Shown piece after piece: positions 1 through 11,484 of a DNA stretch of 64,000 nt. The notes beneath the pieces were generated by a model. That model was not told the DNA's origin. It did no database searches and saw only the letters and a program-made list of their open reading frames with translations. A program made the position numbers and the translations under genes. The stretch is taken from contig CM076143.1 in NCBI GenBank assembly GCA_038025085.1, positions 35,982,501 through 36,046,500 of the forward strand. Reading direction: 5' to 3'. Each line of letters begins with the position of its first letter. The stretch's first letter is position 1. Source of the stretch: Tetragonia tetragonoides (Eukaryota > Streptophyta > Magnoliopsida > Caryophyllales > Aizoaceae).

Positions 1-33
1 TGGCAGGTAAATTCATTTGTCTTCTTTCTTCTA

Positions 34-1290
34 GTAATAATTCAAATTGGATCATAGACAGTGGAGCCACAGATCACGAACACCACATCTTCATATGTTT
101 GCCACCTATAAGCCTATGCCACCTTCTTGTTTCATGATTATGCCTAATGGTCGTCCTGCACCAGTTAAACACATTGGTTCTGTGAAACTTCATTCAGGAT
201 TAATTTTGCAAAATATGTTGCATGTTCCTGATTTTCAATTCAACCTCATTTCTGTTAAAAAATTAAATAAACAGTTTCATGCTCACACTCTTTTCACTGA
301 AACTAAGTGTTTTCTTCAGGTGCCCTCAATGAGGCAACATCTGGTCCTTGGTAAAGAGCAAGTAGATTTATATTTTGTAGACAAAGCTGTGAAGAACTTA
401 AATGTATCTTGTTTTTCTTCTAATGATGGTTCTGCAAATTCTACTTTTCCTCAAATACATGCTCATCATGCTGTCAAAAACAATTCTCAGTTGTGTCATT
501 TTAGACTTGGTCACTTGCCTTTCAATAAACTCAAATGTATAGATTCAATTTCCTATTCTTCATCTCATGATGTAATCTGTGATGTTTGTCCTAAGGCTAA
601 AATGCCTCGTTGTTCCTTTCCTATTAGTTAATTAAAAACTCAGGATGTTTTTGAGTTAATTCATGTTGATCTCTAGGGTCCTTATACTCATTCTACCTAT
701 AATGGTTTCAGATATTTTTTAACAATTGTAGATGATTTTTATAGAGCTACATGGGTTCATTTGCTTGCATGCAAGAGTGGTGCCTTCCCTGTCTTAACTT
801 CTTTCATTAGCCACATTGAGTTACAACATTCTGCAAAAGTCAAGGTCATAAGATCAGACAATGGGATAGAATTCAGGGATACCCAAGCTCTTTCTTTTTA
901 TGCTAGTAAAAGGATTTTACACCAAACTAGTTGCAATGACACACCTCAACAAAATGGAGTGGTTGAGAGGAAACATAGGCACCTTCTTGATACAACTAGA
1001 GCTCTTTCCTATCAAGCCAATATTCCTATCAGATACTAGGGTGAGTGTATCCTTACAGCTTCATATCTTATCAACAGATTTTCCCTCAACCATAAACCAC
1101 AAAACATCTTACACTATCCTTCACAAAAACCCCCCTGCCTATGATCATCTAAAAGCTTTTGGATGTCTGTGTTATGCATCTACTCTAAAACATAACAGAA
1201 AAAAAAAATTAACCCCAAGGCCACACCATGTGTTTTTCTTGGTTATCCCATGGGGAAGAAAGCTTACAAGTTACTGAACCTTCAAACCAG
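34..1290 (+). pseudogene. Copia protease / GAG-pre-integrase / integrase relic
   Basis: The protease active site D-S-G-A-T is read at 57-71 in one frame. The following protease and GAG-pre-integrase residues (HFRLGHLPF near 505-531) are in another frame, so there is a frameshift near 90. A TAA at 629-631 interrupts the zinc-binding region (HxLGH ... CDVCPKAK). The integrase catalytic core follows: IVDDFYRATW with the first Asp near 730, RSDNGIEF with the second Asp near 855, and NGVVERKHR with the Glu near 965. A further stop near 676 and frame changes near 1038 and 1250 break it. All three DDE residues are still legible, so the family call is firm although the gene is dead. Confidence 0.85.
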
Positions 1291-1732
1291 ACAAATTTTT
1301 TACAGTAGAGATATTGTTTTCCATGAAAATCATTTCCCTTTTCATTATCTTCCTTCAACTACTTCACAAACTCCATTTCCTGTTCCTCAACATGATCTTT
1401 CACCTATTTTTCCCCTCCATTACTACTGTACCACATTCACCTCATACTGATTTTATTCTACCTGGTCATTCTTCTCCCACAAATTCTCCTCAAAATTCTA
1501 GTCATGTTTCTTCTCCTTCTGTTCCTCCCTCAAATTCTACTTCTGTTTCTTCTTCTTCTGTTATTCCCACAGATTCTTTTCCTCTACCTTCTTCTGTTAT
1601 TGTTATTCTTGCAGAACCTAGAAAGTCTAATAGGATTCATGTTCCACCAAGTTACTTAAAAGATTATGTCTGTAAAAATGTTCATTTTAATGTGCTGCTC
1701 AATTTACCATTCCTAAACACTGGTGCAATCTT

Positions 1733-2643
1733 ATGTCTTTTAAATCCTTTCCTCACATTCATCAAGCCAACATTGTTCACTCTTCCACCTACACTGAACC
1801 TACATCTTATTCTGAGGCTTCACAAGATCCAAATTGGATTATTGCTATGAGAAAAGAGAAAGATGCCTTGCAAGCCAATGGAACTTGGGAATTAACTGAT
1901 TTGCCTCCTGGAAAGAAAGTTATTGGGAGCAAGTGGGTTTATAAGGCAAAACTGAAATCTGATGGGACACTGGAAAGACTCAAAGGCAGGCTTGTTATTC
2001 AGGGAAATCATCAGAAATATGGCATTGATTATTTTGACACATTCTCTCATGTGGTTAAGATGGCTACAATTAGAGGAATTCTTGCTTTGGTTGCTTCTAA
2101 GCACTGGGAAATCCATCTATTGGATATCAACAATGCCTTTTTGCATGGAGATTTAGATGAGGAAGTATACGTGAAGGTTCCTTCGGGGATTCCAAACCCT
2201 GACAACGAAGTGTGTAGGTTAAAGAAGTCATTATATGGCTTAAAATAGGCAAGCAGGCAGTGGTTTCACAAGCCCTCTTCTTCTCTCATACAGCAGGGCT
2301 ATGTTCAATCAAAGAATGATTACAGTTTGTTTTTGAAGAGAAAGAATGGTCATGTTACATTGGTTGTTGTTTATGTTGATGACATTATAGTCACAGGTTC
2401 AGATTTGCAAGAAGTCCATTCTTTGAAAGGTTTTCTGCACAAAGAATTCACTATAAAGGATTTGGGTCATCTACATTATTTTTTGGGACTAGAGGTCACT
2501 TATGTTCCTGAAGGCCTGATTTTATCACAAAAAAAGTTTACTCAAGAGTTGTTACAAGAATCTAGTCTGTTGCATGACACTTCTGTTGTTACTCCTTTTC
2601 CTCAACACCGAAAACTTACAGATTCTGATGGAGATCTTCTGTG
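1733..2643 (+). pseudogene. Copia reverse transcriptase relic
   Basis: The RT (RVT_2 type) opens with the conserved copia block NGTWELTDLPPGKKVIGSKW, continues through HQKYGIDYFDTFSHVVK and INNAFLHGDLDEEVY, and reaches the catalytic YVDDIIVTG near 2370. A TAG at 2246-2248 sits where this family has Gln (SLYGLK*ASRQWF), a C-to-T change. The frame then continues to 2641 in the thumb region (VTPFPQHRKL) and is cut off. No RNase H is present. Confidence 0.87.
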
Positions 2644-2997
2644 ATACCCCAATATTTTCTACAATTATAATATCGATTATAATTCATTTATAAATAGTTT
2701 TGGAGATTTAAATTATATATTTATATGACGATTCGATTTATTCAAATTAAGCCATAATAATATTAATTATTATTATGGGAATTTCGTGATTTATAATTAT
2801 CAAATTTGAGGGATTTAATTAAATTATTTTGTATATGAATAAGGTTTATTCATATTGTTTTAATTAGCATTTAATTGGTTTTAATTAGCAGTTAAATCAG
2901 AAAATTATTCCTAAGCCTAGTAGGTTTTGACTTTCATTGACTGGGGACCTATATAAGCTAAGAGATGGGCCAATTGATCAGTTTACAAAACTGAGCC

Positions 2998-3002
<5 letters not shown>

Positions 3003-3068
<66 letters not shown>
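3003..3068. repeat. (CT)33 microsatellite
   Basis: An uninterrupted CT dinucleotide run of 66 bp inside the LTR-like sequence, followed by a looser pyrimidine-rich stretch to about 3200 and again 3310-3410. Confidence 0.97.
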
Positions 3069-3073
<5 letters not shown>

Positions 3074-3481
3074 CTCTCTCATGGCCGCACACACACTCCC
3101 TCTCTCCTCCCCCTTGCTGCCGCCGTCGACCGCGGGTGAGCCCCCTTTCTCTCTCTTTCTTTCCCTCTCTTTATCCCTCTCTTTCGTTGCTCTGTCTTCC
3201 CCTCCCCCCTCTGTTTTCGCGAGAAGTGGTTGTCGCGCCACTGCCGCGCAACCAGGCCGCGCCTGGGTGGTCGCCGACGAGTGGCCGGCGCTGCAGGGAC
3301 TTCCCCGTCCCTTCTCTCTCTTTCAGTCGTTCTCTTTCTCTCTCTTTCTCACTCGCAAATTCTCTCTCTCCCCCTCGCATCTCTCGTCCTCTCTCTCTCT
3401 CCTCCGTCGCCGGTGCTCCGGCGAGCCACTGCCGACCATGGTGGTCAGTGGGTGGTGGTCTTGGTTGTTCATTCTCAAAAC

Positions 3482-3584
3482 GTTGTATGGGGTACACTAA
3501 GTTTAGGAGAAAACAGAAAAATTTTACGGGAAAAAATTGGAGAAAAGTGGAGTATAATTTATATGTTGTATGGGGTACACTAAG
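3482..3584 (+). repeat. 20-bp direct repeat, two copies 83 bp apart
   Basis: The 20-mer beginning GTTGTATGGGGTACAC is found at 3482-3501 and again at 3565-3584 near the end of the LTR-like segment. Its origin is unknown; it could mark a small tandem duplication. Confidence 0.8.
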
Positions 3585-3637
3585 GTTACAGAATCAAATC
3601 AGTTTATCATTTTCTTTTATTGTTATTTTTATTATTA

Positions 3638-4490
3638 TTTTTTTTTTTTTGGGTATAAAAGAGCTACTTTTATTACCAATATGAACCAGCCTGAATTACA
3701 AGATCTCATACAAAGCAAAAAGGGAGAAAATACATGGTGAAGGCATCTTCTAGGAAGGGTACTTCATCCATATATCTCAAGCCTTAATGCTGATTAACAT
3801 AACCAAAACAATCAAACAAAATTAAACCAACAAGCTTAATTTTTAAGTTTCTCAGGTTTCTAAACTTAACGGAGAGCATAGACTTTGTATGCTTGACAAT
3901 CTCCTGGGCACTCCACTTCTGCTCCGTGAAGATACACCTGTTTCTAGCAAGCCAGATACCATAGACAGCAGCAACACATATAGCATAGTAGATTTGCTTC
4001 CTTTGTTGTGTCCCTTTTCTTGTAGTCATCCACATGGGTCATCTGTCATAGGCCCTTGGCCATGGAGCAAGCTTTACCCATGCACAAAGGTCTATAACAA
4101 CCAGTTGAGACACAGTACAAGAGAAGAACAGGTGTTGAATACTTTTATTCCCATTCTGGCAGAGAGCACATCCAACATCAGGGACATGGCAGTTCATATG
4201 TATCAATCTGTCTTTAGTTAGCAATTTACCATGTAATGCCAACCATAGAAAAATTGCATGCTTAGGGACATTGTATCTTCCCCAAATCAGATTAGCAAAT
4301 TCAAAACGACTTTGATGCCCAAGGAAAGCTTTATAGCCCTTATTAATTGTATATTCCCCACTGATGTTTACATGCCAATCAGATAGTTGAAGGAGACCCC
4401 CTGTAGTGCCCTTTAGATTCATAACCTTCCTCCAATACCAGCTAACATCAGCTGGCATCTTGTAGTTGTAGTCATTAATTTTCTTGATAG
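3638..4490 (-). pseudogene. LINE (L1-type) 3' end: zf-RVT and C-terminal region relic
   Basis: On the minus strand, 4440 to 3784 encodes the reverse-transcriptase zinc-binding domain of plant LINEs: PKHAIFLWLALHGKLLTKDR, then C-A-L-C and HLFFSC, then the typical tail YGIWLARNRCIF. A single in-frame TGA (4039-4041) separates the two halves. A run of 13 T at 3638-3650 is the poly(A) tail of the minus-strand element, so its 3' end is there. The 5' end is truncated near 4490, so EN and RT are absent. 5' truncation with a poly(A) tail is the usual product of target-primed reverse transcription. I could not make out a clear target-site duplication. Confidence 0.85.
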
Positions 4491-4811
4491 ACATTATTTT
4501 TCGTTTTTTGGAATGGATTAAAAAAAAAAAAGAAGGAAAAATTAACCCACGTATTCCCTTTCTCTCTCTGTCCTCCTCCCCCACCCAAATGAGTACTTCA
4601 CGCCATTGTTGCATAGTAGCAACCTCGCCGTCGGCGACTCTCTCTTCCTCCAAACCCTCTGACGTCCCTCCCTTCTTATCTCACCTCTCCACTCCTGACT
4701 CCTCCCCCTTACGTGTTGCTTAGGAAGAAGGGAGTGGCTCAGAAATGCGTGAGGACCCAATAACTTGATCGATGGTCATTCTCAGAAAAATTGGTGGTTG
4801 TGGGTAGGGAA

Positions 4812-5562
4812 TAAGGGTGAACACCGGTCTGAACCGGAATGGACTGGATTCAGAAAAGACCTGGACCAGAATCTATAAAAAATGAAGAGCTGAACCAGAA
4901 TTATTCCAATCCAGTCTCAGACCCGGAAGACCGGAATTATGTTTTCAGGGTTCCTTTTTTTTTATTTTTCTAAAACTTCTCCTACAATCAATAATGTACC
5001 TAAACAATTAGTTTGCGTATATGACACATATTTACACTTGTACTTTATGTACTCATGGAGCGCTAACTAATCACACAACCAAATTAACATATAAAAACTA
5101 AATTGAAATCTCAAACATAAATCAAATTACTGGTGAAATCTGAATTCCTTCACTTCACTAGACCCATCTGTTGCTCTTCTTTGTTTGGACTTGTCAACAA
5201 AGAGTTCATTCATTCTACCTTGACTAGAGGTGCAACAGCCAGCAGCTGAGAGGTGAGCGTGGAGAGAGAAAGGAGGAGAGAGAGGTGCCAGGTGAAGAGA
5301 AATGAATAGTGAAACCCTAATTCACTAGATATTGGGCTAACTTATGTCATTTTAATTTCTCAAATTTATTTTTTTTGGGGAAAAACTAAGATGAGTCTTA
5401 ACCGGAATATTCCGGATTTGACTCGAAAAAGACCTAAACCGTAATCATTGTTTAGTGCAACGCGGAACACAAACCAATTAGATTTAGGTCCGGGCTTTTC
5501 GGGTTGATTCCGGTTCGGGTCGATCTAAAATTCCGGTCCAGACCGGATTGTGAACAGCCCTA
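4812..5562. mobile_element. Non-autonomous hAT-type element (MITE)
   Basis: The left end reads TAAGGGTGAACACCGGTCTG and the reverse complement of the right end reads TAGGGCTGTTCACAATCC then GGTCTGGACCGGAAT. Together they are imperfect terminal inverted repeats with the CCGGT-rich subterminal motifs typical of plant hAT MITEs. The flanks 4804-4811 (GTAGGGAA) and 5563-5570 (GCAGGGAT) match at 6 of 8 positions, consistent with an aged 8-bp hAT target duplication. No coding capacity is seen. Confidence 0.72.
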
Positions 5563-5945
5563 GCAGGGATGCAGTGGGGCTAGTTATGAGAGAAAATATG
5601 GAGTTTTGTTTTAATTTGCTAATGTTTCATTTTTGTTTTGTTAAAACATAAATATATAAATAAAATTGACAAGGGGAGAGATATCAATCTGATTCTTATG
5701 GGAAAGATTCAAGTGGTGTTAGTTTTAGGAGGACATGAATCCCAAGAAATTTGAGTTCGAGCCTTCCATGCCCAAAAGTAGTATACCAAACACATGAAAT
5801 GTATTAAGTGATTCGTTCCATTAAGTCACAAAATTATTAACCATAAAGGTTTTAATCCACATAATGACTATCCACCAAAGCTTTGCCCTATAAATTACTT
5901 TAGAACACCCAACCTCCCCCAAAAATAAACATCTATAATAATATA

Positions 5946-6908
5946 GGAAAAATCTTATTGGTGCTCCTTTACTCTTGATTTGTCCAGTTGGTACCCAATA
6001 GTTTTTTAAAATCCAATTGGTGCCCCTCACCTATTTTCTCACGTTAGCTCTGTTAACCCTTCTTTAAAAATAAAAAAAAAAAAATATCTGAGCAAAAAAC
6101 TCCCTCCTCTCAACTTTCTTCTAGTCTTCTGTTGTTTGCCACACAACCCACACTCTCAGTCTCTAAACTTTCTCTCTCCTCTCAACTTTCTCTCTCTGCC
6201 CCATTATTCTCCACCGAAACTACCACCGGAGAAACGTTGCCCCGGAATTTGATTCCTCTTTGATCAAATAAAAAGCCTTTGCAAGAAAAATAAAAGGAAT
6301 TCTCCTCCCATGTTCCCACCATGCTGCCTATTTTTCTTGCCTTTTTTTCTTCAATTGCACATCAAACTCATCCACATTAATAACCAAAGAACAGTTTCAC
6401 AAGATTTAAGGTTTTCTGATATGGGTTTTACAGGTGGGTCTTTGTTCTTGGCAAATGGGTTTTAGTATGGGTTTATGTAATTCCTTTTCAGACCCATTTG
6501 ACCCAATTGAATTTCAAACATTTTAGGGGTTAAATTCAGCTTTATTATCCAATTCTAGGGTTTTATCACATTATTTTGGGGTTTTTGGTATGTCTTTTGT
6601 AGATGAGTCAGGAGATGTGCGCTTTTGGAAGGGGAATTAGAGTTAGGGTTTTGGGAATTTTTTTTGGGCAGTAGTTTGACGATCACCAGCAAAGGGGCGA
6701 GAAGAAGCCATGGAAGGAGATTTGGTTTTGAAGAAAAAATGGCGGTTTTAGAGAGAGGAGGTTTTAGAGAAGGTTATTAACAGAGCTAATGTGAGAAGTA
6801 AACGGAGTGGGGAAAACGAATAGGTGAGGGGCACCAGTTGAATTTTGGAAAACCATTGGGCACCAATTGGACAAATCAAGAGTAGAAGGGCACCAATAAA
6901 ATTTTTCC
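5946..6908. mobile_element. Mutator-type MITE with TIRs of about 110 bp
   Basis: Left end GGAAAAATCTTATTGGTGCT and right end (reverse complement) GGAAAAATTTTATTGGTGCC stay matched for roughly 110 bp, through CTCTTGATTTGTCCA and GGTGCCCCTCACCTAT to TAGCTCTGTTAA. Such long TIRs are typical of Mutator-like elements. Flanks AATAATATA (5937-5945) and AATAATAGT (6909-6917) share 7 of 9 positions, fitting an aged 9-bp duplication. The interior (about 6100-6760) has gene-like, non-TE sequence without an open frame and may be captured host DNA. Confidence 0.78.
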
Positions 6909-7306
6909 AATAATAGTAATAACTATTACTAAAAGAGAAACCGCTGATGTCATCTATGCTGATGTGTCAGTTCCTGGTAAATTCTATAACAGCCTAAACT
7001 AAACGTCGTCATCCTCTGGCTTAAACGCCGTCTGCTATATTTTTCCTGCCTAAACTAAAACGTCTGATTCTTTCTTGGGAGTTGGAAGAACGGTGATGCG
7101 TTATCAGAACTTTCAAGTTCCAACATCTAACTCTTTTTTGTTGGGGAAACTGGAAGGTTTCTCATCTCTGTATTTGGTGACAATTATTGCTCTTTTATTT
7201 TCTCAAACAAGGCAAATGGCTATGTAGGGTTATAAGAACTGATCAATTGAAACCAACCAGCTTCTTTGGCCGTTTTACTTTCTTCTCTCTCAGTCATCTA
7301 ACTTGA

Positions 7307-7748
7307 ATGGCGTCAGATTCACCCATTCTATCCAGGTATTCTCTTTACCCCTTTCAATTTAGTGATCTTTTCCATAAACACATGCTGAATTGAGCTTGGA
7401 AGTAGCCAATTTAGTTGACTTTGGAAGTGTTGGATTGATGCCCACCATCTGTTTGATAGAATGCCTATGTGCTTCCCGAACCTTTTTTTTTTTTTTTTTT
7501 CTAATTGATTACGAGTTCAATGTTCTGTAAGAGAAAAAGAAATCGTGATCCAATATTTGCAATTCTGTTTAGGAGGTGAAGGTATTGCGGAATTGAAATT
7601 CTATGTTGTTTTTTTTCGAATTGTGGGATCAATTTGGATGATTCTCATATTCTCTTCTTTTTTCCCGTTGTTGTTTAACACTCAAATTTGCCTTTCTCAT
7701 ATGCCAGATCGTTGTCTAACATGTTTGTCTTTGAGAAGAAGCTGAAAG
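7307..7748 (+). pseudogene. Captured gene fragment: two exon-like pieces inside the Helitron
   Basis: An ATG at 7307 opens a 29-base exon-like piece ending in CAG before a GT (7336). A pyrimidine-rich tract and CAG (7705-7707) then precede a second piece starting at 7708. Joining them keeps the reading frame across the split codon (…ILSR / SLSNMFVFEKKLKG). The donor expected after the second piece (near 7748) is not intact, and no stop-free continuation was found. I do not recognise the source gene. This looks like a host-gene 5' fragment picked up by the Helitron. Confidence 0.4.
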
Positions 7749-7854
7749 GAATATACTGTATTCAATTATGGGTATCTGTACCCATTTCTCATTTTCAATT
7801 ACTATGTTTTTCCTTTGTGTATCAACATTTTGGATTTCATCTTTTGCATAAAAA

Positions 7855-7928
7855 ATTGTATTTATGAGTATATTTGACAAGTACTGGTGTTATTGTATTT
7901 ATGAGTATATTTGACAAGTACTGGTGTT
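7855..7928 (+). repeat. 37-bp perfect tandem duplication
   Basis: The unit starting ATTGTATTTATGAGTATA is present at 7855-7891 and immediately again at 7892-7928 with no differences, so the duplication is recent. Confidence 0.95.
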
Positions 7929-8714
7929 GTATTGGGCTTCTTGATAAAATTAGTGTAATTTCTGAATATTACTTGCCACATGTTGTTTTTTTTTTGAAAA
8001 TCATTTAGTTTGCACTTTGCATTATATATTTGTTCTAATTTAGTAAATGTGAGTGTGAGTCAATCTTACTATCCACCCTCTTCAAGGTGCGGTTTATTTT
8101 GCCTACTTCCAGTTTAGAAAGATGTTACATGGCACTATTCTTTAAGCTTAGTCGATGCAAGGTATTGTTATCTTTTCCAGGTATTAAATCAACTACAAGT
8201 TGATGATGAAGCTCAGATAATATGCTCAACGGATTTGAGCAATGACAAGTTCTAGCCTTCTAGGGGACTTCTTAAGGATATTATACATTTAGCTAGGCAT
8301 AACTATAACGCATAAAGCTGTTGAGTGTTCATGTATTGATGGTGCACTTCCAGTTTCAACACAACTTTCCAGAGAATAGGAGTCCCTATCGTTTTGATTT
8401 TTCGGGGAAGTGAGAACCCCCTCAATGATTCTTTATCGGGCAACCGGATATGAGTCTCTCATGGAGGAGCAGAATCGAGAAGTTCTTTGAAGGTGAGATG
8501 GAAACTAAATTAAGAAGGCCTGCAGCTCTGAGGTAACTTGAGGATGAATCTTTTTTTCCTTTTTGTTGCTGGCATTGAAAATTTTGAACTTTTCTGATAT
8601 ATCAAGTATTTTCTGATGCATTGAAAATTTACTTCAGCCGATGGGTGACAATGTGAAAGCTTTTCTGATGCAATAAGATTTGGGCTGAGTTAGTGGTAAG
8701 TTCTCCAAAATTTT

Positions 8715-8751
<37 letters not shown>

Positions 8752-10899
8752 TGGCTTTGATAGTTTGATATGCTTCATTTAAGTGTAATGCTTTGTGCAC
8801 TGTTTTTTCTGGTCTTGAGTCTTTTGTTCTTTCATCCTTTCCTTTGTTAACAGATCAAACTTTTGATAATTTTATGTGTTCCTCCCTCCTTTCCTCATTA
8901 TAATCTTACATGTCTATATTGTACTCACATATGCAGATTAGTAGATGTTTGTTTAGACCGAGCCCAACTCCTGTTCTTTATTTTACCTTTTTTTTGCTCT
9001 GGTTAAATTTCTTAAATTTCTTATATATGAAACAGGTGAGAAGATCTTTATGTGTACAAAGATGTTCTGATATTGGAATTTGGCTGGTGCAAGTGATAAT
9101 GTTAGATTAGATAGATTGCTTTCTTAGTTGGTTGATATCCTTAATTGGATATGTTTATGTTCACATGCATGTGCCTTTTAAATTTTATTAGCAATTAGCT
9201 TCTTAGAAAATGAAGATCTTTACCTAAGAGACTAGACATACTCTTTCTTTGTGGAAATGACCAGGCTTAGTGTCATGTAGTCCAGCGTGTTTGGTTTTTA
9301 GTTGTTTGGGTGGTCGTGTCTCTCAAAGTATTAATTTCTCTACAAGTTATTGGATATACTTTCTTAGTTACCTTTGATAGTCTACTTTGTGTTACATTTG
9401 CTATATTGCTTTGGATGTTGTGGTTTAATAGGAATCACATATTGTGGAAGACTAAGAGGTGGTATTCTGTTTGATGTGTCTTTGTTTTTGGAGTCTTAAC
9501 TGTTAAAGAGCTGTTCGCTCTTAATTTGGGGTTTTCCAGCAGAAAATGGAAAATGTATTGGGAATAATAATGCTCTGGTGATAGTCGTCTGGATGGCATA
9601 TTGACAGGGGAGTTGTAACCATGCCATTGTCTACCGCTATCACTGATACCTTTTGAGAGGAAGATATATCTGAGAATTAAGCATGTAAGTTATCTTTGTT
9701 TGAGATTCGATACATCATTTCATATTGGATACAGAGACAGATAAAACTTTTGATGCTCCACCTGTAGCAGATTGATTGAAATGACTGATTGAACATCATT
9801 GGAGGCAAATGTTTTTTTTTGTTTGGCAAATTTGGAGGCAAAGGTAATGTCTATGGGTTTACTGCATATTAATATTATTAGTAATACTACCCCTTCCACA
9901 CACCGAATCCTTGATTTGCTTCTGGCATGTTGCAACTATGTTTGATGTGGTTTTTTTTGCTCAATTTATTGGGAACTTTGTATCTCTATGCAATCAGTTT
10001 CTATGATTGTAGCTAAGGAACTTATGTCAATTATTAAACTGTAATCTTCCTAAGGCGTCGTATGCAACTAATAAAATGCACATTATGCAGGTAACCCCGA
10101 TGCTTCTGAAGCTCAGTTGGTGTTGGACCCATGTAGGCTTTTAACAAGTCAAAGTGGAGCAACAAGAGTACACAACTATGCAAGACTGCAAGATTCTTCC
10201 AGTTAAAATTGTTCTTTTTTTCTTTCCTTGAGTATGTATGAATGCTTAGTGGTGGGAATACGTAGTAGACTTGTAGTTACTCACTACTCAGTATCTATAT
10301 ATACTGGTGTTTTTGCTATATTTGGTTTGGTGCATATGATGGACTGCCCTCACAACATTTGTAGAGGGTGGGGAGAGGTTCACCATATAAATTACGATTC
10401 AATCCACGAGATGAGTCTATTTGAATGACATGTTTGTTATAAATGAAAAAAAGAATAGCGAAGTGAGCTTTTTCTTTCTTTTTTTTTTGGGAAAAAGACG
10501 GTAGGAGTTAAAGGATCTAATGAACTCTTTAACTTTTAAGATTTTTAATTGAAAAATTCAACAATTAAGTATTCTATAAATCCCAATTGTTTTTTTTTTT
10601 TTCCATTTGGATCCTATGAGTACCATTTCAATGCTTAATATTCACACTGTACCTATTACTTTTCCTACCCACCTCCTTCCTCTCTTTGCTATCTTCTCCG
10701 GTCCACCTTGCTGCTCTCTTTCTCAATCTTGCTACACCGTAATATAAACTATCTCCAAACTATGAGGATAAATACTATTAGAGGGTTGAAGACAATTTTG
10801 TGAAGAATAAAATTTCTACACCTTATTTCCAAAATCGTGCCTCTGTAATCGTATGAGTCAAGTATGACATGGTCATTTTTTTTAAATATAAAAGTTTTA
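7929..10899. other. Helitron interior without recognisable genes
   Basis: AT-rich sequence with a T homopolymer at 8718-8750, short intron-like patches and only short open frames (66-71 codons) with no recognisable domain. I see no Rep, helicase or RPA motif here. A gene-derived origin of some patches (for example 8181-8260, after a splice-acceptor-like TTTTCCAG) is possible but unsupported. Confidence 0.6.
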
Positions 10900-11382
10900 T
10901 TAGGTTTTATTTGATTCAACCGAATTTTACGTAACTTAACTTAAGTGAACTTAATGACATTCAACTGAACTGAAATGAACTTAATTATTATAATAACATT
11001 ATTATGATTATGATAATCATTGTTAGGCTCCTTTTAATTCACCTGGATAAAACTTATCTGTACTGAACTGAATTGATTTTTTTAAACTTGACCATTAACC
11101 ATTTAAAATTCGTCCAAACATAGTCAATATTAGACTCATATGAAAGTATGCTTTGAGATCTTTCCGATGATATAATTATCATCATGAAATTATTTCAGAA
11201 TAAAAAGTTATATGAGTGATAAAGTTACACATGAATTGAAATGAACTGAACTGGACTAAATTGAATTTAAGTAAAATTAAGGTGAATCAAACCGAGCCTA
11301 TTATTATAATAATCAGAACTGAACTGAATTGAACTTAATGACACTGGAATGAACTGAAATTAAGTTAAATCAAGAGCCTTAG
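10900..11382. mobile_element. MITE (AAGGCTC family), interrupted by a relative
   Basis: The left end reads TAGGTTTTATTTGATTCAAC and the right end, reverse complemented, CTAAGGCTCTTGATTTAAC. The subterminal regions carry repeated AACTGAACTGAA-like motifs on both sides. The copy is interrupted at 11034-11300 by a second element with similar ends. No coding sequence. Confidence 0.55.
11034..11300. mobile_element. MITE nested in a related MITE
   Basis: Ends TAGGCTCCTTTTAATTCACC and (reverse complement) TAGGCTCGGTTTGATTCACC form TIRs of about 20 bp. The 267-bp body contains the same ACTGAACTGAATTG motif family as the surrounding element, so a related MITE inserted into an older copy. The target duplication is not clear in the AT-rich flanks. 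Confidence 0.65.
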
Positions 11383-11457
11383 TAGATAGTTATAGATCAC
11401 AATTTCTAGAGCCTTTAGTATGAATGGTATGTCATATATTTTTCTCTTTTATCAAAA

Positions 11458-11484
11458 CCGTGCATCGGACGGGTATTAATCTAG
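11458..11484 (+). other. Helitron 3' terminal hairpin and CTAG end
   Basis: CCGTGC-ATC-GGACGG (11458-11472) folds into a 6-bp stem with one mismatch and a 3-base loop. Eight bases later comes CTAG (11481-11484) and then the host T. This layout (hairpin just before CTRR) is the Helitron termination signal. Confidence 0.7.

Larger units (their letters stand above)
1..2643 (+). mobile_element. Ty1/copia retrotransposon fragment A, truncated at both ends
   Basis: The plus strand reads, in order, as copia aspartic protease, GAG-pre-integrase, integrase and reverse transcriptase, with several frameshifts and stops. The order integrase before RT is diagnostic of Ty1/copia. No LTR, gag or primer site is in the window, so the 5' part lies upstream or is lost. 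The copy ends abruptly at 2641 in the RT domain, before RNase H, exactly where an LTR-like sequence starting TGATACCCC begins. This is an old, non-functional copy. Confidence 0.9.
2642..3600 (+). repeat. Probable solo or partial LTR
   Basis: The segment starts TGATACCCCAATATTTTC, AT-rich for about 300 bp, then has a TATA-like box (TATATAAG at 2950-2957), a long CT microsatellite and a GC-rich stretch reading like the transcribed leader of Tekay/Del-type gypsy LTRs. It abuts the broken end of copia fragment A, as an insertion would. I cannot define its 3' end or find a partner LTR. Open frames here are low-complexity artefacts. The class is inferred from layout only. Confidence 0.4.
5932..11484 (+). 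mobile_element. Putative non-autonomous Helitron carrying nested MITEs
   Basis: After removing the nested element at 5946-6908, the 5' end reads TCTATAATAATA, soon followed by ACTATTACTAAAAGAGAAAC, a typical plant Helitron 5' end. The 3' end has a short hairpin (11458-11472) and the terminus CTAG at 11481-11484. The bases outside are A (5931) and T (11485), the A/T insertion rule of Helitrons, and no target duplication is expected. No Rep/helicase coding sequence is visible, so it would be non-autonomous. The interior holds exon-like captured pieces, a 37-bp tandem duplication, long T runs and two nested MITEs. Confidence 0.65.

Noticed and set aside
2937..3684. Several overlapping open frames on both strands around the CT repeat
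   Set aside because: They are translations of CT/GA low-complexity DNA (Ser/Leu or Arg/Glu repeats) in an LTR-like segment, with no domain.
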